From Tausonia pullulans (taxonomy: Eukaryota; Basidiomycota; Tremellomycetes; Cystofilobasidiales; Mrakiaceae): a stretch of DNA of 64,000 nucleotides. The stretch is taken from assembly GCA_951802195.1 (NCBI GenBank), contig OX637624.1:1302001-1366000 (forward strand), read 5' to 3'. The position numbers and the translations under genes were made by a program. Under the pieces are notes generated by a model, which had not been told where the DNA came from, searched no databases, and saw only the letters and a program-made list of their open reading frames with translations. Shown here in pieces: positions 1 through 24,913 of this stretch (positions are counted from its first letter, which is position 1; the number at the start of each line of letters is the position of its first letter).

Positions 1-5017
<5,017 letters not shown>

Positions 5018-5699
5018 CGATTGATGGGATAGAGATGGTCGTTGGCAGAGGGTCGTCGGTCGGCTGCTTTGGTTGCCGCCGAGCGGATGAAACGACGCCG
5101 GCGACGTCCGAAAGAGGAGAGAGAGCGAGAGCGAGCGCAGTAAGAGGGAAGACGGCGGAGTTGATGCGACAGCGAGGGAGAAAAGAGAGCGGCGGCTGAC
5201 ATTGAGAGCGAAAGAGAAAGAGCCATCCTTCTCTCACTCTCGTAAAAATAGTGCAGTCAGACTGCATGTATGCCGTTTCATGGCGAGGCGGGAAGAAATT
5301 GAAGGGGAAGAAATAAGGAAAGGAGTGCAACACTCTGCGTCTTGGCCCTTCCTCTCACTGCTCATCTCTCCCGCCGGCCGAAGATGGCCTGATGCTCTCT
5401 CCGGCTCGAGGACCGGGCGCGTCCGTCGCGAGTCTCGCCCCCCGACCACCATCCCTCCACCCTCCTTTTCCGGCCCAGTCCAACCTCTGCTTCCCTCCGA
5501 ACGCTTCAAGAGCGGACCACTGAGACCTCATCTGGCAGAGAATACCGGGTCCCTCGCTACCACTTTCGGTCCCCATCTCCCTCCTCCCCTCTCCCTCCGA
5601 CTGGTCCTCAACTCGCACCAACCCCCTCCCCCTCTTCTCCTTCCCAGCTCTTCCCTCTTTCCCTCTCTCCCCTCAACTCCTTTCCTCCATCGAGAGAGC
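5018..5699. promoter_or_regulatory. Divergent promoter region, hydrolase/kinesin
   Basis: 682 bp between two divergent start codons. The right half (about 5420-5690) is strongly C/T-rich on the + strand, typical of a fungal 5' leader ahead of the kinesin. No gene or specific regulatory motif was recognised. Confidence 0.5.
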
Positions 5700-13555
<7,856 letters not shown>

Positions 13556-14010
13556 GCCCATCCATCATGCTCGCCCTTCCTCTCCACGTTATGCTTAGTC
13601 CTGTAGTTTGGCTCACTTTTGCTTACCTCTTCTCTCCGGGTTCATCCTTCCCATCGGTTCTTCTATGTCCTTTTCCTAAAGCCCTGCCGCCCATTGATCA
13701 GGTCGCTCGCTCTTTCTTAATTCACGCTCACTCTTCTTATTCTCTCTGTCCTCTTTTAGTTTAGTCTGCTCGTTTGCGGTCGGAGTCGTCTCTCCTTTCT
13801 GTCCCCTCTGCCCACTCCTTTATCTTGCACGCCCCGTCATCTTCTCGCTCTTCCTTTATCTCTCTCTCTTTCTGATCCATATGGCGAGTAAAGTCATATC
13901 GTATCGTACAACATGTGAGAGGTCAGGAACAAGCACCGGCGCAGCGGGTGAGCGCTCTCGTCCCTTGCTCTCCTTCCATCATCTCTAAAAGCATTCTCTA
14001 GAGAGCCTCC
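13556..14010. other. Convergent 3' region, kinesin/DHS
   Basis: 455 bp between two converging genes, T/C-rich on the + strand. It presumably holds both 3' UTRs. No gene or RNA was recognised. Confidence 0.5.
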
Positions 14011-15700
<1,690 letters not shown>

Positions 15701-16004
15701 GGCGGTGGGTGGAGGTCGAGGGGTGAAATAAAGAGGAGGCGAGAGAGGGAAGGAAGGAGCGCGACTCGGCCCAAGCGCTCCGTCGCCACGAGGAGCTTAC
15801 CCCGTTTCTTAGAGAGCAAAGTAAGATTGCGAAAAGAAAAACAACAATGGTGTAGATCTGATATACCTAAAGACATCAAGTCATTATCTCACAGATCGCC
15901 TTGACGACGACTCGACGACAGTCGCCTCGTCCCGCCGGTCTCCCCGGCCGACCTGCGTCACTTGGTAGTCGCTCTCCCAACGACGAGCCACCCACTCACT
16001 CACC
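15701..16004. promoter_or_regulatory. Divergent promoter region, DYS1/VPS2
   Basis: 304 bp separates the two start codons, so the promoters must be compact or shared. No specific motif was recognised. Confidence 0.5.
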
Positions 16005-17772
16005 ATGAATATCCTCGTATGCTCCTCTCCTTCGCACCCACCAGCTGGCGCTCACGCACCATCTCACTCCACAGGAAACTCTCTTCGGCAAGACGCTCAC
16101 CCCGGCCGAGCGACTCCGACAACACCAGCGGGCGCTGCAGAAGGCCCAGCGAGAACTCGACCGCGAGAGGGGCAAGCTCGAGAAGTGAGTAGTAGCTGTT
16201 CCTATCTTTTATCGGCCCTAAGCTATGAGATGCTCCTGGGCTCTGCCTTAGAGTTTATGGAAGCACGAGGAATGCAGACGGCGCGAGGGCGAGGCGGGGT
16301 ACGCGCGGGGACCATGCCTGGTTGGGCCGAGCCCGCTTCTCGCGCCCTGATAGTGCCTTGCTCCTCCAAGAGTTGTTTGGATTGGGTATGATACTTGGCT
16401 GGAGCAACGTTTGCAGATGCTCACTGAGCGGAGAAAGCGATGGCACCGTCTGTCGTTTCGCGAGCCCCGAGCTGTTGGTTGAGGCAGTCGCCCCAAGCTC
16501 GCATACCCGTTCTTGACTCAACATTAATCTCAGTTTCTCAGCACGCAGACTAGTAGACGCTGACTTCATTCTTTCCTTCACCTTCGAAACAGCGAGGAGA
16601 AGAAATTGATGGGCGACATCAAGCGTTCGGCCAAGGCCGGGCAGATGGTGCGTTGTCGTTTCCGATCTCTGCTTGACAATTGCTTTGAGATGCTGGCTCT
16701 GGCCTTCCATTCTATCGGAGAGCCTAAACACGCATCAGCAGATGTTTTTGTTCACAAATGTTCCGCATTGGCTGGAGAGGGAGTTGTCGCTTCGCTCGAC
16801 TCGGACTGCGCCGCTTCGGTGAAGGAAGCGGGTCCTTACATGTACACCTCAGGTCTTCTCTTATTTCTGATTGAGCGAGCGAGTGTACCAACGGGGTATT
16901 TATACTCCTTGGAGTCTGCCTCTTCGTCGTCAGGCAGCCTGCCAAAAACGAACGCGCTGGGCTTGTGCAACTGTCGTCTCTCTCGGGCGGTGCCTCTTCA
17001 ATGCTCTCGACGTTGTGACGTTGTCTGCCAGCCAATTCAAGATTTATAGGCTAACATCTCACCGCTCCACAGAATGCTTGCAAGATCATGGCCAAGGACC
17101 TCGTCCGAACAAGGCGCTACATCCAGAAGTTCTACGCAATGCGGACCCAGCTCCAAGCGGTCTCGCTTCGGATCCAGACGCTCCGATCGAACCAGCAGAT
17201 GGGAGAGGCCATGAAGGGCGCTACACGGGCCATGGGGCTGATGAATCGACAGATGAACCTTCCTCAGGTAGATCGGAGTCGAGCGCTTCTATCCCTCGAG
17301 AGGGCTCACAGCTGACGACCCACGTTACTTTCCGACGGCAGATCCAAAAAATTATGATGGACTTCGAGAAGGAGTCAGCGACGATGGACATGAAGGAGGA
17401 GATGATGTCGGACGCCGTCGACGACGCCATGGACGCCGAGGGCGAGGAGGAGGAGGAGGCCGAGGGCGACCGAATTCTTAAGGAAGTCCTCGACGAGATT
17501 GGGGTCTCGGTCGGGCAGCAGGTGCGTTGAATTTCTCTTTGAGTTCCTGCTTGGGTGAGACTGATTCTTCGTTTCATCGTTTCGCGCAGCTTGGAGACAC
17601 TCCGGACGGCATACAGGCAAGCCTCAACAGTCCACTCCCGAGCTCGCGGATGGCCGTCGCCGAGGGGGTCGACAGTGGGCCGTCAGCGCCGTCTGGGGAA
17701 GGAAGTGGAGGAGGGTCGTCGGCAGAGGACGCCCTCCAGGCGCGGCTCGACCAGCTTAGGAAGGGCAGCTAG
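16005..17772 (+). CDS. VPS2: ESCRT-III subunit Vps2/CHMP2
   Basis: Snf7-family ESCRT-III subunit that acts late in filament assembly at endosomes and recruits the Vps4 ATPase for membrane scission. It starts MNILETLFGK. It carries the CHMP2 signatures RALQKAQRELDRERGKLE, IMAKDLVRTRRYIQKF, LRSNQQM...MNRQMNLPQIQKIMMDFEKE and the acidic C-terminal part with DMKEEMMSDAVDDAM. It ends with a MIM1-like LQARLDQLRKG helix. Six exons: 16005-16016 (12 nt), 16075-16184, 16593-16647, 17073-17267, 17342-17521 and 17590-17772. They make 244 residues, the normal length. Introns 2 (16185-16592, 408 nt) and 3 (16648-17072, 425 nt) are several times longer than other introns in the window. Confidence 0.96.
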
Positions 17773-17895
17773 ATATGCTTTCCTTCTGTCCGGATCCTAT
17801 GTGATTATCTGCTCGTCTCAGTGGGTGGTAAGGTACAACGGAATGCATTCAATAAAAAGCTGAGCGAACACTTTTTTTCTGTTACAAACTCCTCT

Positions 17896-20800
17896 CTACT
17901 CCTTGAAAGTGCTGAGATCAACGACCGGCTTGGCCGGCTCGGTCGTCGTAAGGCCAGCCTTCCAGGCGCGGATATCCTCGATGAGGATGTTACCCTCGCG
18001 GAGCGTCGCCTCCTTCTTGGGCTCGACGGCCACTCCAGCTTTGAGGGCCTCGATCTTCTTCTCCGTCTCCTCCGCGACACCCTCGGCCAGCACCGGCGCA
18101 GCAGCCTCTCCTGCCTCCTTGCTGTTGGGTGATGATGCAGCGCTGACGGCCGCCCGAGCGAATGCGACAACGTCGTCGATCTGCAGAGCCGGGACACGGT
18201 CGCTCGCGATAAGCTGAGCGAGCTCCTCCTCCGGCAGAGGGACGCCGAGCTGCGCAAGCTCGCTCAGGAACGTCGTCGCCACCATAGGGTCAAAGACCGG
18301 GCCGACATGCTGCGTCTTGATGTGGACCGAAAGCTTGCGCCTTGTCGGGGACGCCGGGTCGATGTACTGCTTGAAAAAGGCGAGGAGGTCCGACTTGGAG
18401 ATCGGACGGAGTAGATTGGCGTCCCGCTCGCGGCGCTTGAAGTCATAATAGCCGTTGCCGATATTGTGCCAAAGCCGGGAGGACTCCTGATAGAGGTTCT
18501 TGACTTTTTGCAGCTTGTCGTCAATGAGCCTGGGGAGAAAGAATGTCAGGGCACGAAGAGACTTGACGATGATGCCTTCTGTCACGTACGACTGCTTCTG
18601 GCGCTCAAACTCGGCCTCCGGCATGTCGGTCAGGATCTTCTCTAAGCCCGTGAGGAACGCTTCGATCCTCGACTCGAGGTACACCGGGTCATTGTTTGAC
18701 TGAACGAGGATGTTGAACCCGACCGAGCCCGCCTGATTCCGGCCACCGGAGTGGACGAGATAGCCGAGCTGCTCCTTGGTTCGGAGTGTGTCAAAGCACG
18801 GCTCGCGCGAGATGTGGCTGAAGAGTGCGGCGAGCGGGCGGAGCTCATCGGACGAGGCGGCACCGATCTGAACGAAATAGGAGACACCAGAGTTGGGGTT
18901 GTTCTTGTTCGGCAGAGGGAACGACCAGACATGAGAGGAGGCTAAGGAACAGGCAGGACTCGTGTAAGCGTCCGTTGCTACAGTCGATAGGCTAATTAGC
19001 ACTCACCATCCGGGAGGACTAGCGAGACCTCGGGGGTCCGCTCAGCCTCGGGGAGTGCAGCGGGCTTGAGGATGTCCTCGAGGGTCTGCTGGAGGTCGAT
19101 GGCAACCTCCTTAGTGAGATTGCCATGGACGAGCGTCTGGATGTAGACCCGGGAGAGCACGTCCTCGGCCAGCTTCTGCACCGATTCGACGGTGAGATCT
19201 GGGCGGAAAGAATGGAGAGTCAGAGGAAAGATAGGAGCTAGTAGTGACGGTGCCGGCACTGACTGGGGAACTCGGCGAGTTTTTCCTTCGGTGGGAAGAG
19301 GTTCGTCTCAAGCGAGTAGTAGCCAAACTAAGGATGCACATGAGCAAAGAGTAAGCTGGGCTATCTTGTCAATTAGTAATCCATATCATGACGCACGTAG
19401 TTGGAAAGGTTGAACGGCTCGCCGAGCTCGTGGTTGCTCCAGTCGCGACGAAGGTCGTCCTTGAGCAGCTCGAACCGGGCGGGGTCGATCTTGTAGTTTT
19501 TGAGCTCCGTCAGCGCTGTCTCCATGAGAACAGCAAGGCGATCGTTGTAGCCTGACAGAGAAAAAACAAGCTGGTCAGAGATGGTTTGAGAGATTGTTAA
19601 GGCGGCGACTACGCACCCATCGTGCTGAAGACAATCGAGTCTCCGCTGTACTGGACCTGGCAGCGAAGGCCAGCGAGCTCGGCGTCGTACACCTTCTCGG
19701 TCATGGAGTCGCGGAAGCAATCGGTGAAGAGCCTGACCGAAGAAGACCTGGTGAGCAGAAGCACCTGAGACATGCTGGAGAGCGAGCAACTCTTACCTCA
19801 TGCTGGCAGCGTTTCGAGCGGAAGCATCAAGCAGAGGGCTGATGAAGCGAGTCATATCAGCCAATGCTGCAGAGAAACCACTGATAAGCAAGTCTACTTT
19901 TTGAGTCCAACCCAGAAATTGGCGCGCGGGACCCAGAACCGGTCGTCTTTCTTGTACCAAAGCTGCGAGAGCTCGGTGTCACGAATCAGGGCCGGGACCT
20001 CCTTGGGCTGTTGTGGGACAGGGCGTCAACATCACTGTTTGGGCTGGCGCCGCCCGGGCTTTGGGTCTTACGGTGACTCCGTCAAGCTTGTCGACGTGCA
20101 CGTCTCTAGGGATAAACTGGTTCGGTCCGGGAAGAGTGAGATCGGGGATGATTGCAGCCTGGGAGGACTAAAGGACGGAAATAGCGTGTCAACAATGAAG
20201 CCACTTGAGACCTAACCAAGGCGAGAAGGTTAACCTGCTTGACAAACTCCTCCGACAGGCGCTCGACGCGATACTCCGTCCCATAGATGGGCTCCTTCTT
20301 GTCGTATCCGCCCCTCGCAGCGACACTCTTAGGCAGCTCTTGCGAAGCCACCGTCAACTTGCAGCGGTCGACCGTGAGGCCTTCAAGCGTCTTGCGAACA
20401 CCTTCGGCGTCAAACTCGCGAACGAGCCACGCCTGGCTGAGGGTCCATTCCTTTGGCCAGGGTCCGCTGAGGTTGGAGGCAACATCCGAAGCGTAGTCCG
20501 ATGGCGAGGATGACTTCTCGGCGAACTTGAAACTGAGGTCAGCAAGCGCTTTGACCTCGGCGAACGTCTCGGGCTGGGGGCCGGCCTCCAGGAGAAGGCG
20601 GAGGTTCGCAAAGACGGCTTGCGCAACAGCCTCATAGTTCTCTGCAGGAGAGGCCGGGAGGCGTGTAAGCCTCATTGATCTGGGCGGATTGCTATCAAGC
20701 GCGACTCACCAAGACCCTCTGGCGTCAGATCGCAGCTGACCCGGAAGAAGGCCCAACCAGTGGCACCCTCGGACGGCCCGGCGCTGACGCCGTTCACCCA

Positions 20801-22771
20801 TCCCTTCTTCTTGAGGTAAGAAAGGAGCGAACCAGGGCCCTCGTGACCAAGGTAATGGCTAATGAAAGTCGCGGGCTACAGGTCAAGCAAGTCGTCAGCC
20901 TTGAGAGAGATGATGTGGATCAGAAACGGATATAAACCTTCGTGCGGTAGAGTGCCTCCTGATCGGGGATGACCCAGGCAAGCTCGAGGCTGTGAAGATC
21001 CTTGACGGTCTTGACAAAGACGGCCGTCTAATCGCATGGAAGGTCAGCAGTCTTGTCGTGCGCGGGCCTCGACAAAGTAACATCGACATACGCCAGCGTT
21101 CTCCGAGCCGAAGGGGTCCGAGTTGAACGTCTGCTTCGGCGGAAGGTTCCGGTTAGGAACAGCCGAAAAGAGGTCGACGACCCATTTGGTGAGATCCTCG
21201 ATCGAGTCTGGCAGGGTAAAGGCGTGTCAGTAATAAGTGCCGATGAGGTGTGTGAGTCCCCAGCTGCTCACCCTTGCCAAGCACAGTGAGCTTCATGCGA
21301 CCGGCGTCGTAGTTCTCGCTCCACCACTTGATCAGGACGTCCCTCGGCTCGGAACCGTCCTTCTTGACCGCTTCCCACAGGCTATCGAAATCACCAAACT
21401 CAAGTCAGTCACTAAAAAGTGCGTACGAATAAGGGTGTGCAAGAAGTGAACTCACGTCTTCCAATTACCGGTGCCAAACTTGCTGTACGGGTGCTCTGGT
21501 CGAATGAGCGACTTCTCGAGCTGGTACATCCGCCACATGTCGGACTGCAGATTCTTGGAGTGCTCCGAGTCGACAGCCTTCAGCTCTCGCTCGGCGCACG
21601 ACTCGTTGAAGAGCGGAGCAACGAAGAACTGGGAGAACCGCTCGAGGGCGCCATGCAGCGACGGAGGAGAGATGTCGAAGCTGATGGTTGAAGTGAAGTG
21701 TCAAAAAGTGAGCGAGCTCGGACAGTATGGCGCTCGGCTCACTAGTAGTCTGTCAGCAGCAAGGTTCCAGTCAGTCGAGGGCTCCTGCGGTTGTTTCAAA
21801 GCGCGACGCACTCGTGTTGTCCATGCCAGTGAAGGCGTTGGAGTGTCCGCCGTTGGCGGCAAGGAACTATAGAAGACATGTCGTCAGCCTTGGCTCTCCT
21901 TGAGGACACGTCTCGGGGCTGGCCTTCACGTCCAGCCTGGCCGACAGCAAGGCTGCTGCAAACGCGAGAACATCTTCGGAAATACGACCAAGGCTTTTTT
22001 ACGGACTAGAACATGACTTACCTCGCTGTACTCGTTCTCTTTGGGGAACTACCAAAACCCCGATCCACGCGTCGTGTCAGCCAGCTGTCTCTTTCTTCGC
22101 CAGTCTCACAATGACGATCTTTGCCGCGGTCCTAGCCACCAGCTATGGCCCTGTGACATAGTCTCACCTTCTCAGTTCCCTGTTAACCGTGTAGAACATG
22201 TAGAACGCGTCAGTGGTGGGGGGGGGACAGCATACAGAGCCGGCGACGTGCGACAGCCGCCCCTGGAACTCAGCGACATGACACGACTCACGAGGAACAG
22301 CATGTGTTCAAGGTAATGAGCTAAACCGGCCGCGCCTTTGGGGTCGCTCAGATGTCCGACTTTGACATCTATGGCAGCCGTGCTCTTGTCGGTGTGTTCG
22401 TCATGGATGAGGAGCGCCTCGAGGCCGTTCGGCAGCCGGATAAGCTGGTACGTCCGGTCGTCGAGCGGACTCTTCTCGATTGGTACCGCATACGTATCGT
22501 GCGTCGGAGAGGAGACCCAGTTGTCAGGCGTGGTGGCAGCAGAAGGGGCAGCAGAGGAGGCCGGGCGGCTGATGTTGGAGGCCATCAACGGAGGACGAGG
22601 ACTGGTCCGGGCGGGGAAGGCGGAGGACGGGGAGGACAAGGGAAGAGTGGTCAGACGCGCGGAGAGAGAGGGCCGAGCGAGCGAGGAGGCGGCAGCAGCG
22701 AGTTGGGGAAGCTGAGGAGTGAGTCTGGAGCGAGTAAGAGCGCGCCTGGTGAGAAAGCAGGCTGCGAGCAT
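17896..22771 (-). CDS. STE23: Insulysin/Ste23-type M16 zinc metallopeptidase
   Basis: M16A metallopeptidase of the insulin-degrading-enzyme/Ste23 group. It degrades small peptides, and in budding yeast contributes to a-factor maturation. The inverted zinc motif HxxEH is seen as HYLEH in [12 protein letters not shown]. Spliced onward it reads [31 protein letters not shown] and [17 protein letters not shown], the standard order. The second half has [18 protein letters not shown], and the protein ends VDLSTFKE. Early exons, phase-checked: 22292-22771, 22168-22179 (12 nt), 22022-22048 (27 nt), 21812-21866 (55 nt), 21743-21749 (7 nt) and 21456-21680, followed by several more. The first 60 residues ([16 protein letters not shown]...) are Arg/Ser/Leu-rich without acids, like a mitochondrial presequence. 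A second Met ([10 protein letters not shown]) follows. It converges on VPS2 with a 123-bp gap. Confidence 0.94.
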
Positions 22772-23024
22772 CGAGGTTTGCAGGGAGGAAGCGAACGTCG
22801 CGCCCTTGATTGTCCAGAGAAACGCGCGGCTCTAAAGAATGACGGGGACGTCACTTGGTTTCCATCACGACGAAGATGCCACATTCCTGAAAAGGCTGGC
22901 ACAATACTATCGACGCGAATATTTTCAGAGATCACAAATGATGAAAGAATGTCATTAGGCAGAGATTTAGGTGCGTGCGCAGGCGTAGCGAATACTCGAC
23001 TGTCTCGCTCCTAGACCCATATCC

Positions 23025-24537
23025 TTATCCATCATCCGAACTGTCAATCTCCTCGACGTCGCCATTGTCGTCGCCCTGCTGGCCTGCCGTCACACTACCG
23101 CCCCTCCGGTCGACCTCATCGCCGTCGTCATCGCCCGAGTCCACGATCGGCTTCCTCTTTTTGATCGGCGGCAGATGAGTCTTCTCCGAGGCCAACGAGA
23201 CATCCTCCTCTTCCTCCTCATCGTCCTCGGCATCTAGTACCAGCTGTTCGACTGTCCGCTTGAGATGCCTCCTCCCCGCATTCGGCTCCTCCTCCACTCT
23301 CTCCTCCTTCGCCTTCTTCTCCAGCATTTCCAGCGTCTTCCCCCTCGCGACGAGCAGTCTTTCTGCCCGCTCCAGCGTGAGCCCTTCATAAGGATCTTTG
23401 ACGGGTGATGAGGACGAGGACGCAACTTTCGTCTTTGCCGGTCCGGAGAGCAGGGTGCGAAGGTGCTGGATGTGGGCATCCCGAGCGCGAAGCTCGACGA
23501 GAAATGGCTGAAGATCAGCAAGGGCGAGGTGGCCGGCGAGAGCTTCGCGCGAGGAGTTCTGAATGTGTTCGAAACGGATGGGCTGGACCAGAGAATTGAT
23601 GAGAGTGTCAACAGCAGGTTGGAAGGGTAAGAGGAGGTTAGCGATGGACCAACCCCAATCATAGTGCCTCCGAACCATCTGAATCAGACGACAGGAGTAG
23701 AAAAGAGGATTACATTCAGCATATATGTGCGATAAAGAGGCCCGGTTACAGGTAACAAGAGACACGCGCGCAGATGCACCTTGAGCAGACGACGAGGCAG
23801 TCGACGCCCTCGAGATCTCGCAGCACCTTCAGAATCCGGTCTCCTCCCCATCTTTCATCGTCGTCCTCACTGCCCTCCTGTAAACGATGCATCGAAGACG
23901 TCAAATCAATGGCAAACAGACAGGATCAAGCCATAGCGTCGCGTCGCGTCGCGCATGAATGAGACAGGAAAGCCACTACCAGCGACGATGACGCACCTTA
24001 ACTTCGTAATCTTCCGCCCCTCCCGTCCCATCCTTCCCTTCTTTGAGCCCCAGCACACGCCAGGCGTACATGCGATGCGATGGATTGATCCCTCGGTTTC
24101 GTTGGACGACGGCTGGGAGCGACGGATGTCGCGGCGGAGAGAGGTGCTTGTTGAGGATTGTCTGGATGTGCGATGTAGTTGGAGGAGATTGTAGCGGGAA
24201 TGCCGTAGCTCTGAGGAGAGTTTCCAGGAACGCGTGAACAAGAGGAGGGTAGAGTTAGAAGAGACAGCAATGGGGTCGTCGAGTTAGCTTGCCAGCTTCT
24301 TTCGGCAGTGTGTCTTCGTCCTTTGATGTCTCAACCACGCAATTGCTTCAAAACTCACACGAAGATGCTGTCCTTCTCGAGGATACATTTGGAGTACGTG
24401 ATGAGGGATGCATCGACGGAGAAAGGCGCGGTCTTGGGCGTCGATAACGACGATGACGTGGAAGGCAGGGAGAGCCAGTCGTCGAGCGACGGTTGTGACG
24501 GCGGAACCGATGTGGGTTTGTTGGCCTTGGGTGGCAT
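23025..24537 (-). CDS. IMPACT-family (UPF0029) protein with acidic tail
   Basis: Contains the IMPACT/YigZ (UPF0029) domain shared with Yih1 and mammalian IMPACT. In read order: ILEKDSIFVATAFPL, SHRMYAWRVLGLKEG, EGSEDDDERWGGDRILKVL, VVCSRWFGGTMIGPIRFEHIQ. Five exons, all in phase: 24359-24537, 23997-24210, 23780-23877, 23654-23678 (25 nt) and 23025-23582. They give 357 residues. Unlike Yih1 there is no N-terminal RWD domain, only a Ser/Pro-rich leader of about 40 residues. The C-terminal half is a helical/basic segment, then DAEDDEEEEEDV, a PPIKKRKPI nuclear-localisation-like motif, and an acidic end (VEEIDSSDDG). Yih1/IMPACT inhibit Gcn2 activation through Gcn1 binding. Without RWD that role is uncertain here. 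It is divergent from cytochrome b2. Confidence 0.88.
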
Positions 24538-24913
24538 GGGATAGTGAGTGGGTCGGTGGATGGTCCAGCGGAGCGTGGCGGACGTTAAGGGGACATAATA
24601 AGAAGGCGAACCTGTCTCGAAAGACGCGTAAGGTCCGGCACGGGCCCAGGCGCGTCATTGGGCATGCGTTTGCGACCAGCCTGCGACGGTCGGCTGCGAG
24701 GACGGACAAATGACCCTTGACATTGTTGACTGCGGTGTTAGATCTGTCCTCAGAGGGAGAACCGCGAACCTATCAAGACCGAACAAAGTGTTGATGTGGT
24801 CCCGTCCGGGGTGAAGAAGGCCCGCACGGGATACCGGGCCGAACGGACAGTGATGGATCGGGCTCGCCCGACCCTGACTTTCGTCCAACCACAACAACCC
24901 CAGCTCATCAGTC
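24538..24913. promoter_or_regulatory. Divergent promoter region, IMPACT-like/CYB2
   Basis: 376 bp between divergent start codons. No gene was found. No specific carbon-source or heme-response motif was recognised. Confidence 0.45.
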
